In this document: positions 25,975 to 34,887 of the stretch, in pieces | How the letters are laid out: each line of letters begins with the position of its first letter | Position numbering within the stretch: the stretch's first letter is position 1 | Assembly (NCBI RefSeq): GCF_003032475.1 | Contig: NZ_CP028369.1 | Span: forward strand, 4,278,001 to 4,342,000 | Source: Streptomyces sp. P3 | GTDB taxonomy: Bacteria > Actinomycetota > Actinomycetes > Streptomycetales > Streptomycetaceae | Direction: 5' to 3' | Length of the DNA stretch: 64,000 nt | Made by a program: the position numbers and the translations under genes | Notes under the pieces: generated by a model | Told to the model about the DNA's origin: nothing | Seen by the model: only the letters and a program-made list of their open reading frames with translations | The model's database searches: none

Positions 25975-26234
25975 CTCAAGTGAAAACCCGGTCGTGATCG
26001 TCCACCATCGTCGGGACGCGCGACGACATGCGGGGACGTCCTAACTCGCACCCGGGTGCGCCGGTGCCCGCGTCTTCGCCGTCCCGGCCGCCCCCGCCTT
26101 CCCCGCCGTCCCGAGAGTTCCGGTCCCCGGCGTCCCCGTCCCCGCCGTCCCGGCTGTTCTCGCAGTCCCGGCCGTCCCCGCTGACTCCGCATGCCCCTCC
26201 GCATGGTCCGAACCCGCGCCCCACGTACCCCGCT
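25975..26234. other. Gap with a low-complexity C/T-rich repeat tract
   Basis: No convincing gene is present. Bases 26078-26180 consist of imperfect repeats of ccgtccc(c/g)gg mixed with ccgccgtcc and ccttccccg. Frames across it give Gly/Asp/Arg- or Gly/Thr/Ala-rich collagen-like peptides with no ribosome site, so they are taken as repeat artefacts. Confidence 0.6.
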
Positions 26235-27110
26235 CTACGCCGAGGTTCCGTCCCGGGCCGTCGGGGCGTCCCGATCCTCGCCCCATGTGCGGATCACGGT
26301 CTCCACGTCCGCCGCGATCCGGCGGCGCGCCTCGTGCCGTGGCACGCCGCTCATCAGCAGCCGGTCATACGGCGTGTCCACATGTCGGACGGACGCCCTG
26401 ACCGCGAAGACGACCGCCGCCTCGGACAGGGCCCGCCCGGCGGCGCTGCGGCCGACCCGGCCGCTGCCGCGCAGCGACGCATGCGCGGCGATCCCGCGCG
26501 CCCGGTCCGCCGGACAGCCGGGGAACAGCCGCAGAACCTCGGTCGCGAACAACCCCGTGAAGTGCGCGTCCTGCGCCGACCGCAGCCGGGCGTCGCGCGC
26601 CCGACGCCGACGCCGGGCCTCCGCGTCCGCCAGGCACCGCTCCTCGGCCCGGGCGAGCGCCGCCTCCTCGACCAGGACGCCCTCTCGTTCGTAGCGCCCT
26701 TTGCGCCGGTTGAACCGGACGACCACCACCGACAGCCCGCTCTCCTCCCGTGACCTGCGCGTCAGCGCCGTGTCGCCGCGCGGCAGGAACACCAGGTGCC
26801 CGAGGTCGGCGCAGTCGAGGCAGCGCGGTGCGGCGTCCTCCAGGACCAGCATCGACAGCGGCCCGCGTCGACAGCCGGCGCAGTGTTTCCGCCGCAGCGG
26901 CTGGACGACCAGAAGACCGGTCCCGACACCGACCGCACGTCCGGGTCCGGGGCCGCCGATACCGACCGCGGACCCGATTCCGGGCGCGGGGACGGGGATG
27001 GGTCCAGGCACGGGTCCGGGTTCGGGGGCGGCCACGGGTTCGGTTTCGGGGGTGGGCTCGGGAGTGGGTCCAGGCACGGGTCCGGGGGTGGGGAGGGCTG
27101 CGCTTGCCAT
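26235..27110 (-). CDS. DUF2293 domain protein with a proline-rich N-terminus
   Basis: This 291-residue protein has an N-terminal tract of Pro/Gly repeats (PGPVPGPTPEPTPETEP and similar, about residues 8-45). A segment with two Cys pairs, KHCAGCRRG and CLDCADLG, could bind metal. A basic Arg-rich helix and a C-terminal DUF2293 domain ending VDTPYDRLLMSGVPRHEARR follow. The function of DUF2293 is unknown. The ATG at 27110 keeps the repeat tract; the true start might lie after it. The nucleotide repeat ggtccaggcacgggtccggg appears twice in the tract. It is divergent from the kinase-like gene. Confidence 0.8.
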   Translation of the reverse strand: MASAALPTPGPVPGPTPEPTPETEPVAAPEPGPVPGPIPVPAPGIGSAVGIGGPGPGRAVGVGTGLLVVQPLRRKHCAGCRRGPLSMLVLEDAAPRCLDCADLGHLVFLPRGDTALTRRSREESGLSVVVVRFNRRKGRYEREGVLVEEAALARAEERCLADAEARRRRRARDARLRSAQDAHFTGLFATEVLRLFPGCPADRARGIAAHASLRGSGRVGRSAAGRALSEAAVVFAVRASVRHVDTPYDRLLMSGVPRHEARRRIAADVETVIRTWGEDRDAPTARDGTSA

Positions 27111-27252
27111 GGCGGCTTCATTCCCCGTCCCCGGCGCGGCGGCACCTGTCCGCCGTCCGCCGCGAGCCTCGACGTCCGCCACGAGCCCGCCGCCCGCCCG
27201 CTGGAGACCGCCCGCGGGCCGCCGTGGTGAGCGCCTGGCGCATCATGGCCGT

Positions 27253-27885
27253 GTGCGACTCGAAGCGATCACCTGGGAACGGCTCGGCGACCTCCTCACC
27301 GAGCGCCTGCTCGAACTGGAACCGGCCGACGGCAGCCCCTGGCGGCGCATCGCCTTCGACGGCGCACCGGCGGCCCGCCCCGGAGAGCTCGCCGAGCGCG
27401 TCGCGGAAGCGCTGCGCACCCGCGGCCGGCCCTCGTGCGTCGTGGACACGCACGGCTTTCTGCGCCCGGCCTCCCTCCGGCTGGAGTACGGCCGGCACGA
27501 CGTGGACGCCTACCTCGACGGCTGGTTCGACACCGGCGCCCTGTGGCGCGAGGTGTTCAACCCGCTCGAAGCCGACGGCGACGGGCGGATCCTGCCCGAC
27601 CTGCGGGACCCCGTCACCGACCGGGCCACCCGCAGCGATTACGTCCCGCTGCCCCCGGGAGGCTTTCTGCTGCTGCACGGTCCGCTGCTGCTGCGGCACT
27701 GGTTCCCCTTCGATCTGACGATCCACGCGCTCCTCTCCCCGGCCGCCCTGCGCCGCCGCACCCCCGAGGCCGACCACTGGACGCTGCCCGCCTTCGAGCG
27801 GTACGCCCAGGAGACCGACCCCGCCGCCACCGCCGACGTACTCGTCCGCGCGGACGACCCCCGCCACCCGGCCTGGGGCGGCTGA
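27253..27885 (+). CDS. Uridine-kinase-like protein with a degenerate P-loop
   Basis: This 210-residue protein resembles the nucleoside/uridine kinase P-loop fold. IAFDGAPAARPGELAERVAEAL takes the place of Walker A, VVDTHGFLRPASLRLEYGRH follows like the substrate loop, and FLLLHGPLLLRHWFPFDLTI like the later core strands. The usual GxxGxGKS is missing (GAPAARPGE), so ATP binding is doubtful. The GTG at 27253 has no clear ribosome site and is chosen by family length. It is divergent from the DUF2293 gene and followed by the CBS protein. Confidence 0.75.
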   Translation: MRLEAITWERLGDLLTERLLELEPADGSPWRRIAFDGAPAARPGELAERVAEALRTRGRPSCVVDTHGFLRPASLRLEYGRHDVDAYLDGWFDTGALWREVFNPLEADGDGRILPDLRDPVTDRATRSDYVPLPPGGFLLLHGPLLLRHWFPFDLTIHALLSPAALRRRTPEADHWTLPAFERYAQETDPAATADVLVRADDPRHPAWGG

Positions 27886-28073
27886 CTTCCGGACCGGGCG
27901 GCCGGCTTGCGCGCCCGCGAACCGCACACGGCCAGGGACGTCCCCGGGCGTCTGCGCCCGCGGAGCAGCGCGGAGTTGAGATGCGCCCGCCCGGCGGCGC
28001 GGCGAGAATGAAGGACGCCGGGACTGCGGCGCCCCCCGCGCCGCGCCGGCCGTCCGGCACCGGGAGGTACGTC

Positions 28074-28508
28074 ATGACCACCGCCGGAGACATCATGCAC
28101 CGGGGCGCCCAGTGGATCCCCGCCCACGAGACCCTCGACCGCGCCGCCCAGCTGATGCGCGAACTGAACGTCGGGGCACTGCCGATCAGCGACGAGAACG
28201 AGCGGCTCTGCGGCATCCTCACCGACCGGGACATCGTCGTCGGCTGCGTGGCCGTGGGGCGCGACCCGGCCCAGGTCACCGCCGGGGACATGGCGCAGGG
28301 AACACCGCGCTGGGTCGACGCGGGCGCGGACGTCGGCGAGGTGCTCCAGGAGATGAAGGACCACCAGATCCGCCGGCTTCCCGTCATCGAGAACAAACGC
28401 CTGGTGGGCATGATCAGCGAAGCCGACCTCGCCCGGCACCTGACCGACGACCAGATCGCCGCCTGGGCGGAGAGCGTCTACGCGCGGAGTGGACCGGCCC
28501 CGGCATGA
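28074..28508 (+). CDS. CBS-domain pair protein
   Basis: This 144-residue protein consists of two CBS domains and little else: TAGDIMHRGAQWIPAHETLDRAA then LCGILTDRDIVV, and AGDMAQGTPRWVDAGADVGEVL then LVGMISEADLARHL. CBS pairs bind adenine nucleotides or similar ligands and act as sensors. Stand-alone forms such as mycobacterial Hrp1 are induced by hypoxia; the trigger here is unknown. The ATG at 28074 has gggagg 7 nt upstream. It converges with corA. Confidence 0.9.
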   Translation: MTTAGDIMHRGAQWIPAHETLDRAAQLMRELNVGALPISDENERLCGILTDRDIVVGCVAVGRDPAQVTAGDMAQGTPRWVDAGADVGEVLQEMKDHQIRRLPVIENKRLVGMISEADLARHLTDDQIAAWAESVYARSGPAPA

Positions 28509-28509
28509 C

Positions 28510-28531
28510 GACCCCCCGGGCCCGCGGGGTC
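28510..28531. terminator. Weak hairpin between convergent CBS and corA genes
   Basis: Gacccc (28510-28515) pairs with ggggtc (28526-28531) around a GC-rich loop, immediately after the CBS stop codon and at the corA stop codon. Confidence 0.4.
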
Positions 28532-29657
28532 AGAGCCAGCCGTTGCGCCGGAAACCCCGGTGCAGGATGCGGCAGCCGACGGATATCACCACGATGACCA
28601 AGGGGTAGCCGAACCTCCAGTGCAGCTCCGGCATGGTGTCGAAGTTCATGCCGTACACCCCGCAGATCATCGTGGGCACGGCGATGACCGCCGCCCAGGC
28701 CGTGATCTTGCGCATGTCCTCGTTCTGCGCGACCGTGACCTGCGCCAGATGCGCCTGCAGGATCGAGTTGAGCAGTTCGTCGAAAGCAGCGATCTGCTCG
28801 GTGGCACGCAACAAGTGGTCCGAGACGTCCCGGAAGTAGGCCTGTATCTCCGGGTCGATCACCCGCACCGGCCGGTCCGCGAGGTCGAGGAGCGGACGGC
28901 CGAGCGGGACCACCGCCCGTTTCAGCTGCAGGAGTTCCCGCTTGAGCTGGTAGATGCGCCCCGGATCGGCCCGCGCGCCGTTCTCGGCGAACACGTCCGT
29001 CTCGACCTGGTCGATGTCCGCCTGCACGGCGTCGACGACGTGGAGGTAGTCGTCGACCACGTGGTCCGCGACGGCGTGCAGAACCGCCGACGGCCCCTTG
29101 GCCAGCTGCGCGGCGTCGGATTCCAGCTCCTCGCGCAACGGTCCGAGCGAGCCGTGCCGTCCGTGCCGCACCGTGATCACGAAGTCCCGTCCGACGAACA
29201 CCATGATCTCGCCGGTGTCGACCACTTCGCTGGTCGCGGTGAGCTCCTCGTGCTCGAGGTAGCAGACCGTCTTGAACACCGCGAACAGCGTCTCGCCGTA
29301 CCGCTCGACCTTCGGCCGCTGATGGGCCTCGACGGCGTCCTCGACGGCCAGCGGATGCAGGTCGAAGAGCTGGGCGACGCCGGCGAACTCGTCGTTCGTG
29401 GGCTCGTGCAGACCGAGCCACACGAAGCCGTGACCGCTCCTGCGCGTCCGCTCCACCGTGTCGACCAGATCCACGCCGTGCTCGGCGCGCACGCCGTCCC
29501 GGTACGTCACGCAGTTCACCACCGAGGACCCCAGCGGGGACCGTGCGTGATGACTCAGGTCGACCCGGGGACGTTGCCGCGCCAGCCTCGCCACCCCACG
29601 CAGGCCGCCGACCCTTCCGAGGCCCGTGACCTTCCGCAGATTCCCCGCCATGGTCAT
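28530..29657 (-). CDS. corA: CorA-type magnesium/cobalt transporter
   Basis: This 375-residue protein has the CorA plan: a large cytoplasmic N-terminal domain (GFVWLGLHEPTNDEF, HPLAVEDAVEAHQRPKVERY), a long coiled helix (IYQLKRELLQLKRAVVPL) and two C-terminal membrane helices. The first helix ends in the selectivity motif YGMNF (residues about 336-340). It forms a pentameric channel for Mg2+ or related divalent ions. The ATG at 29657 has aaggag 6 nt upstream; an ATG two codons later is also possible. Confidence 0.94.
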   Translation of the reverse strand: MTMAGNLRKVTGLGRVGGLRGVARLARQRPRVDLSHHARSPLGSSVVNCVTYRDGVRAEHGVDLVDTVERTRRSGHGFVWLGLHEPTNDEFAGVAQLFDLHPLAVEDAVEAHQRPKVERYGETLFAVFKTVCYLEHEELTATSEVVDTGEIMVFVGRDFVITVRHGRHGSLGPLREELESDAAQLAKGPSAVLHAVADHVVDDYLHVVDAVQADIDQVETDVFAENGARADPGRIYQLKRELLQLKRAVVPLGRPLLDLADRPVRVIDPEIQAYFRDVSDHLLRATEQIAAFDELLNSILQAHLAQVTVAQNEDMRKITAWAAVIAVPTMICGVYGMNFDTMPELHWRFGYPLVIVVISVGCRILHRGFRRNGWL

Positions 29658-29889
29658 CCGGGTCTCCTTGCGTGTTTCCCCTCGCGCCGCGACCTGCGCC
29701 CTGGCACGCCAGTCTGCCAGGCCACCGCATGTCGGGGGCAGGCCTGTGGAAAGGAGCAATTCCGTTTTGTTCCCGGCTGTGGACGAAGGGGCTTCGCACT
29801 GCTGAGGGAGCTGCTACCGCCCCTCCCGACACGGGATCCCGGCCGCGTCGACCACCTCCGGCGAGTCGCACGGCTGGGATGATCGGCGT

Positions 29890-30684
29890 ATGACGCGACC
29901 CGACGGATACCTCCTCGACAACCGGCAGCCCGAGGCGGGGGAACGCTTCGACGCCTTCGCCGCCCTCTTCGACCCGACCACGTTCCGTCATCTCGAAGGG
30001 CTCGGGGTCGGTCCCGGCTGGCGCTGCTGGGAAGCCGGCGCGGGCGGCACCTCCGTCGTGTCCTGGCTGGCGAAGAAGGTCGGTCCGACGGGCAAGGTCC
30101 TCGCGACCGACATCGACACCTCCCGCCTGACGTCGGCCGCCCGCCCGCCGGTCGAGGTCCGCGTCCACGACCTCGGCGCCGGCGAGCCGCCGACGGAGGG
30201 CTTCGATCTGGTGCACGCCCGCCTCGTGCTGGTCCACGTACCGGACCGGGAGCGGGCGTTGCGGTCCTTGGTGGGCGCTCTGCGCCCGGGCGGACGGCTG
30301 CTGATCGAGGACGCCGACCCCGCCCTGCAGCCCCTGCTCTGCCCCGACGAGCACGGCCCCGAGCAACAGCTCGCGAACCGTCTGCGGCACGGTTTCCGCC
30401 AGCTCCTCGCCGGCCGGGGCGCCGACCTCGCCTACGGCCGCAAGCTGCCACGTCTGCTGCGCGAGGCCGGACTGCGCCGCGTCGAGGCCGACGCCTACTT
30501 CCCCGTCGCCTCGCCCGCCTGCGCCGCCCTGGAGTCCGCGACGGTGCGCCAGATCCGCGAGCAGCTCGTCGGGGCGGGCGTCGCGACGGACGAGGAGATC
30601 GACCGTCATCTGGCGAACGTCGCCGAGGGCAGCATGGACCTGGCGACGGCCCCGCTGATCTCGGCCTGGGGACGCAAGGAGTAA
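29890..30684 (+). CDS. SAM-dependent methyltransferase
   Basis: This 264-residue protein is a class I methyltransferase. Motif I is modified to WRCWEAGAGGTSVVSWLA, followed by VLATDIDTSRLTS, FDLVHARLVLVHVPDRERAL and LRPGGRLLIEDADPALQPL. The C-terminal half, with CAALESATVRQIREQLV, is typical of a Streptomyces family of unknown substrate. The ATG at 29890 begins the conserved region. It is divergent from corA, with a 232-bp gap that shows no clear promoter. Confidence 0.88.
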   Translation: MTRPDGYLLDNRQPEAGERFDAFAALFDPTTFRHLEGLGVGPGWRCWEAGAGGTSVVSWLAKKVGPTGKVLATDIDTSRLTSAARPPVEVRVHDLGAGEPPTEGFDLVHARLVLVHVPDRERALRSLVGALRPGGRLLIEDADPALQPLLCPDEHGPEQQLANRLRHGFRQLLAGRGADLAYGRKLPRLLREAGLRRVEADAYFPVASPACAALESATVRQIREQLVGAGVATDEEIDRHLANVAEGSMDLATAPLISAWGRKE

Positions 30685-30811
30685 GGAGTGGCGAGGCCGC
30701 GGAGGCCGCGCACGGACGAAGGCTCGCCGCGGAGTCGACGCAGTGAGGGCGCACGCCGGGGACGGGCGGCTCGGTGCCCGCCCGGAGTGCCGACAGGGGC
30801 GTCGCGCGGCG

Positions 30812-31969
30812 TCAGCCCGCCACGCCGGTCCGGTCCGTCGTCGCGCTCTCCTGCGGGGTCGGCGGTCTGCCGCCCACCCGTTCCACGGCCCGGGCTCCAG
30901 CCCGGCATCCCTCGACCGCCGCGACCGAGGTGTCGACGCCCGCGAGCAGTGCGGCGAGGAACGCGCCGGTGAAGGCGTCGCCGGCGCCCGTGGTGTCCCG
31001 GGGAGTGGCGGGGGCAGCGGGAACGCGGGCGAGGACCGTGCCCCCGCGGGCCACGAGCGCGCCGTCCGCACCCTGCTTGGCCACCACCAGCGGCACGTGG
31101 CGGCTCAGCTCGGCCGCAGCGTCCGCGCCGTCGGGCACCCCGGTGAGCAGCCGGGCCTCGTCACGGCTGGGCAGCAGCACGTCCACGTCCGTGACGAGGC
31201 CCAGGAAGCGGGGGAGGCCCAGTTCCACCAGAAAGCCCGCCGACGCCGGATCGAGGCTCACCGGGATGCCCCGCGCGCGTGCCGACCCCGACGCCGTCCG
31301 CACCAGTGCCCGCCCCGACTCCGAGAACAGCAGGTAGCCGGAGAGATGGAGCCGGCCGACGCCGTCCAGCAGGGAGTCCGACCAGTCGGCGGGGGCGAGG
31401 CGCAGGGAGGCGCCGCTGTCGGTGAGGAACGTCCGCTCCGCCGCCGCGTCCGTGTCGACGAGGCAGATCACCGTGCCGGTCGACGCCTGCCGGTCCACGA
31501 CGAGCAGGGGCCGCACCCCGCCGGCGGTCAGCGCCCGTTCGTGCCAGGTCACCGATTCCGCGCCCACCCGGCCGAGCAGCCGGACATCCGCGCAGCCCCA
31601 GTGGGCGGCCCAGCACGCCACGTTGGCGCCCGCGCCGCCCGGCAGGGTCCGGATCACCGCGACCGTGTCCGTTCCCGAGGCCAGCGGACCCCGGTGCCGG
31701 GCGACGACGTCCGTCACCACGTCCCCGACGACCAGCAGCGCCCCGCCTCCCGGGGGCCCCGTCGGCCCGCGACCGGACGGTCGCTCGGACACGGCCGTCG
31801 CCTCCGGGCCGGCCGTCGCCCCGGATCCGCCCCGCACGGCCGCGCCGGACGTGCCGTGCGCGCCGGACGCGCCCTCCGCGTCCGCGGTCGGCCCCGCGCC
31901 CGCGGGCGCCTTCGGGCTCCGGACCGGGTCGGCGTGATCACGGATCGCCCCGTCCGGTCGCGCCGTCAT
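30812..31969 (-). CDS. psuK: PfkB-family kinase, predicted pseudouridine kinase
   Basis: This 385-residue protein is a ribokinase-family enzyme. The N-terminal motif is LPGGAGANVACWAAHWG and the C-terminal anion hole and catalytic Asp are in DTTGAGDAFTGAFLAALL. Linked to psuG, it most likely phosphorylates pseudouridine to pseudouridine 5'-phosphate, which PsuG then cleaves. An unusual N-terminal extension of about 75 Gly/Ala/Pro-rich residues precedes the kinase core. Its ATG overlaps the psuG stop codon in ATGA, so the two are translationally coupled. Confidence 0.88.
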   Translation of the reverse strand: MTARPDGAIRDHADPVRSPKAPAGAGPTADAEGASGAHGTSGAAVRGGSGATAGPEATAVSERPSGRGPTGPPGGGALLVVGDVVTDVVARHRGPLASGTDTVAVIRTLPGGAGANVACWAAHWGCADVRLLGRVGAESVTWHERALTAGGVRPLLVVDRQASTGTVICLVDTDAAAERTFLTDSGASLRLAPADWSDSLLDGVGRLHLSGYLLFSESGRALVRTASGSARARGIPVSLDPASAGFLVELGLPRFLGLVTDVDVLLPSRDEARLLTGVPDGADAAAELSRHVPLVVAKQGADGALVARGGTVLARVPAAPATPRDTTGAGDAFTGAFLAALLAGVDTSVAAVEGCRAGARAVERVGGRPPTPQESATTDRTGVAG

Positions 31970-32874
31970 GCCGAGGACCACGCCGTCGCGATCCGCGCCG
32001 CCAAACGCACGTTGCCGCGCACCGCCGCCAGGTTGGCGCCCAGGGACGCGCCGTCGGTGTGCCGGACGAGATAGTCGAGCAGGAACGGCGTGACGCCCTG
32101 GCCGGAGACGCCGGCCTCCTCGCACGCGTGCAGCGCGTCGGCGAGCACACGCGCGTGCAGCGCGGGATCCAGCTGCTCCTCCTCGGGGACCGGATTGGCG
32201 ACGATCAGGGCCGAGTGGGGCACGCCGAGCGCGTCCTGGGCCCGCATCACGTCGGCCACCTGCTCCGGAGTGTGCACCGTCCAGTCCACCGGATGACCCG
32301 AGTCGGACAGGTAGAACCCGGGGAAGCGGTCGGTGCCGTACCCGGCGACCGCGACGCCCAGCGTCTCCAGCCGTTGCAGGGTCGCGGGCACGTCGAGGAT
32401 CGACTTGACCCCCGCGCAGACCACCGTGACCCGTGTGCTCGCCAGCAGCCCCAGGTCGGCCGACTCGTCCTGGGTGACCGTCCACTGCCGGTGCACCCCG
32501 CCGAGGCCGCCCGTCGCGAACACCCGCACGCCCGCCAGCGCCGCCAGCAGCGCCGTCGCCGACACCGTGGTCGCGCCGCTCGCACCGGAGGCCACCGCCA
32601 GCGGCAGGTCGCGATGGCCCAGCTTGCGGAACCCGTCCTCGTTGGCGACCCGCTCCAGCTGCTTCTCGTCCAGGCCCACATGGGGCCGCCCGTCGAGCAC
32701 GGCGATCGTCGCCGGCACCGCGCCCCCGGCGCGCACGACGGCCTCCAGTTCCGCCGCCACCTCAAGATTGCGCGGGCGCGGCAGCCCGTGCGAGATGATC
32801 GTTGACTCCAGCGCCACCACGGGTTGACGCGCGTCGACCGCGTTCCGCACCTCTTCCGACACCACCAGCACCAC
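31966..32874 (-). CDS. psuG: Pseudouridine-5'-phosphate glycosidase
   Basis: This 302-residue enzyme reversibly splits pseudouridine 5'-phosphate into uracil and ribose 5-phosphate. Family motifs are VVALESTIISHGLPRPRNLE at the N-terminus, KLGHRDLPLAVASGASGATTVSAT, FATGGLGGVHR, CAGVKSILDVPATLQRLET and GYGTDRFPGFY. The GTG at 32874 is chosen because aggagg lies 7 nt upstream. It is the first gene of a two-gene operon with psuK. The pathway lets cells recycle modified nucleosides from RNA turnover. Confidence 0.95.
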   Translation of the reverse strand: MVLVVSEEVRNAVDARQPVVALESTIISHGLPRPRNLEVAAELEAVVRAGGAVPATIAVLDGRPHVGLDEKQLERVANEDGFRKLGHRDLPLAVASGASGATTVSATALLAALAGVRVFATGGLGGVHRQWTVTQDESADLGLLASTRVTVVCAGVKSILDVPATLQRLETLGVAVAGYGTDRFPGFYLSDSGHPVDWTVHTPEQVADVMRAQDALGVPHSALIVANPVPEEEQLDPALHARVLADALHACEEAGVSGQGVTPFLLDYLVRHTDGASLGANLAAVRGNVRLAARIATAWSSA

Positions 32875-32973
32875 GCGCCCGCCTCCTGTCCGTTTCTCTC
32901 CCCTCATCTCTGGCGGGCGGCGCGCCCGGTCAAACCCTTGCGTCCTGTGGGGCAGGACACCAGCCTGGACGGC

Positions 32974-33402
32974 ATGACGCAGCACACGGCACGCCTCGAC
33001 CACGTCGTCCTGTGGGTGCGCGATCCGGCGGCCGCAGCCGACTTCTACGAGCAGGCCGTCGGGCTGACGCCCGTCAGGCTCGCCGCGTTCGTCGCGGGCG
33101 AGGAGCCCTTCCCCTCCGTCCGCGTCAGCGAGGACTGTCTGCTCGACCTGATGCCGTCGGCGGCGGCGCCGCAGATGAAGATGCTTCCCGGCGCCGCCGA
33201 CAGCGCGGGGCATCCCGTCAACCACGTCTGTCTCGCCCTGCCGAGGGGAGACTTCGACGCCCTCCGCACCCGTCTGGAGGAGCGCGCCGTTCCGGTCTCG
33301 GACGTCACGCACGGCTCCTTCGGCGCCCGCGGTGACGCCACGGGCAGTTTCTACTTCCGCGACCCGGACGGCAACGTCGTGGAGGCGCGGCACTACGACT
33401 GA
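32974..33402 (+). CDS. VOC (glyoxalase/dioxygenase fold) protein
   Basis: This 142-residue protein is a single vicinal-oxygen-chelate domain made of two beta-alpha-beta-beta-beta halves. The first half has LDHVVLWVRDPAAAADFYEQAVGL and the second HVCLALPRGDFDALRTRL, ending with SFYFRDPDGNVVEARH, which carries the likely metal-ligand Glu. Substrate and reaction are unknown; the fold serves glyoxalases, dioxygenases and resistance proteins. The ATG at 32974 has a weak ribosome site. Its last 10 bases overlap the convergent MFS gene. Confidence 0.88.
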   Translation: MTQHTARLDHVVLWVRDPAAAADFYEQAVGLTPVRLAAFVAGEEPFPSVRVSEDCLLDLMPSAAAPQMKMLPGAADSAGHPVNHVCLALPRGDFDALRTRLEERAVPVSDVTHGSFGARGDATGSFYFRDPDGNVVEARHYD

Positions 33403-34685
33403 CGAGCGCCGCCTTCGCCGCCGCGGCTCCCGTTCCGGGTGAGCAACGCCAGGGCGGCCAGCGGGAGGAGCAGGGTCGCCGCGGCCACGTTGAGCCACCC
33501 GTAACTCGCCCGCGCCACCACGAGCCCCGCGATCGCCCCGCCCACACCCGCCGAGGTGTTCATGGTGAGGTCGGAGATTCCCTGCGCGGCGGCCCGCGCG
33601 GACTGCGGCACCGCGTCGGTGAGCAGTGCCGAGCCGGAGACCAGCCCGGCCGACCAGCCGAGGCCCAGGACGAACAGTCCGGCGGCGGTCTGCCGGTGGT
33701 CGTCGCCGGCCGTCCCGGCCAGGAACAGGGCCACGGCCAGCAGCCCGGCGGCGAGGCCCGTCACGGAGAGGCGCCCCACCCGGTCGGCCAGCCGCCCCAT
33801 CAACGGCGCGAACGCGTACATGCCGGCGATGTGCCCGCTGATGACCAGCCCGATCAGCTCGATGCTCGCGCCGTGGTGGGAGAGGTCCACCGGGGTCATC
33901 GACATGACCGAGACCATCGCGGTGTGCGACACCGCCACCGTCACCAGCGCCAGCCGCGCGTACGGCGATGCGGCGACGGCCGTCAGCCCCGCCCGCAGGG
34001 AACGGGCCCCGGGGGAGCACTCGTCCTCCGGGGCGAGCGCGCGGGCCGTCAGCAGCGGGTCAGGGCGCAGCAGGACCGCCACGACCACCGCAGCCAGGAC
34101 GAAGATGCCGCCCGCCCACAGGAAGGGGCCCGCCGCCGCGGGTATCCCCAGCCCGGCGATGCTGCGGCCGGCCGGCGCGGCGATGTTCGGGCCGAGGACC
34201 GCTCCGATGGTCGTCGCCCACACGACGTGGGAGATGGCCCGCGCGCGATGCTGCGGCTCGGCGAGGTCGGCGGCGGCGAACCGGGCCTGCAGATTCGCCG
34301 AGGAGGCCGCGCCGAACGCGGCCATGCCGCACAGCAGCAGCGGAAAGTTCCCGAGGCGCGCAGCCATCACCACGACGCCCGCTCCCAACGCGCCGACCAG
34401 GTAGGCCAGCACCAGCCCGGGCCTGCGCCCGCGCGCGGTCATCAGCGCGGCCATCGGCATCGACAGCACGGCCGTACCGGCGACGGTGGCGGTGGGTGCG
34501 AGCCCGGACAGGGCCTCGGTGCCGCTGACCTGCCGGGCCAGGACGGCGGCCAGCGCGATACCGGTGGCGACGCCGAGCCCGCCGAGGATCTGGCTGGAGA
34601 TGAGCACGGCGGTCGTGCGCCGGCGCAGTGTGGGCAGGTGCACAGCGTCCACGTGCGGCGCCGCGGCGCGCTCGGCGGCGGTCAC
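33393..34685 (-). CDS. Major facilitator superfamily transporter
   Basis: This 430-residue protein has 12 predicted membrane helices. The second-half MFS loop motif is GRLADRVGRLSVTG; the first-half loop is the less typical TARGRRPGLVLAY. Helical segments such as FVLGLGWSAGLVSGSALLTD fit drug-efflux-type MFS members of Streptomyces. The substrate is unknown. The GTG at 34685 has gaggag 6 nt upstream. It overlaps the end of the VOC gene by 10 nt and lies downstream of ogt on the same strand, but 200 bases away. Confidence 0.88.
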   Translation of the reverse strand: MTAAERAAAPHVDAVHLPTLRRRTTAVLISSQILGGLGVATGIALAAVLARQVSGTEALSGLAPTATVAGTAVLSMPMAALMTARGRRPGLVLAYLVGALGAGVVVMAARLGNFPLLLCGMAAFGAASSANLQARFAAADLAEPQHRARAISHVVWATTIGAVLGPNIAAPAGRSIAGLGIPAAAGPFLWAGGIFVLAAVVVAVLLRPDPLLTARALAPEDECSPGARSLRAGLTAVAASPYARLALVTVAVSHTAMVSVMSMTPVDLSHHGASIELIGLVISGHIAGMYAFAPLMGRLADRVGRLSVTGLAAGLLAVALFLAGTAGDDHRQTAAGLFVLGLGWSAGLVSGSALLTDAVPQSARAAAQGISDLTMNTSAGVGGAIAGLVVARASYGWLNVAAATLLLPLAALALLTRNGSRGGEGGARQS

Positions 34686-34887
34686 ATCAGGCTCCTCTCG
34701 ACGGCACGGGTCGGCGTCGCCGCACGGAAGACCCGCACCACGACAGAGACCTGAGCCACCGCGTGGCCGTGCGCGACGGCCCGGCCACGCGGACAGACGG
34801 ACATCCGGGTCACCGGCGCAGTCTCCCCCCTCCGCCCCGTGCCGCCCAGACCCCTGCGGAGCGGCTCGGGCCACCGGAACGAACGGT

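Noticed and set aside
26041-26286. Collagen-like Gly/Thr/Ala peptide frame on the minus strand
   Set aside because: It comes from the ccgtccc repeat tract and has no ribosome site.
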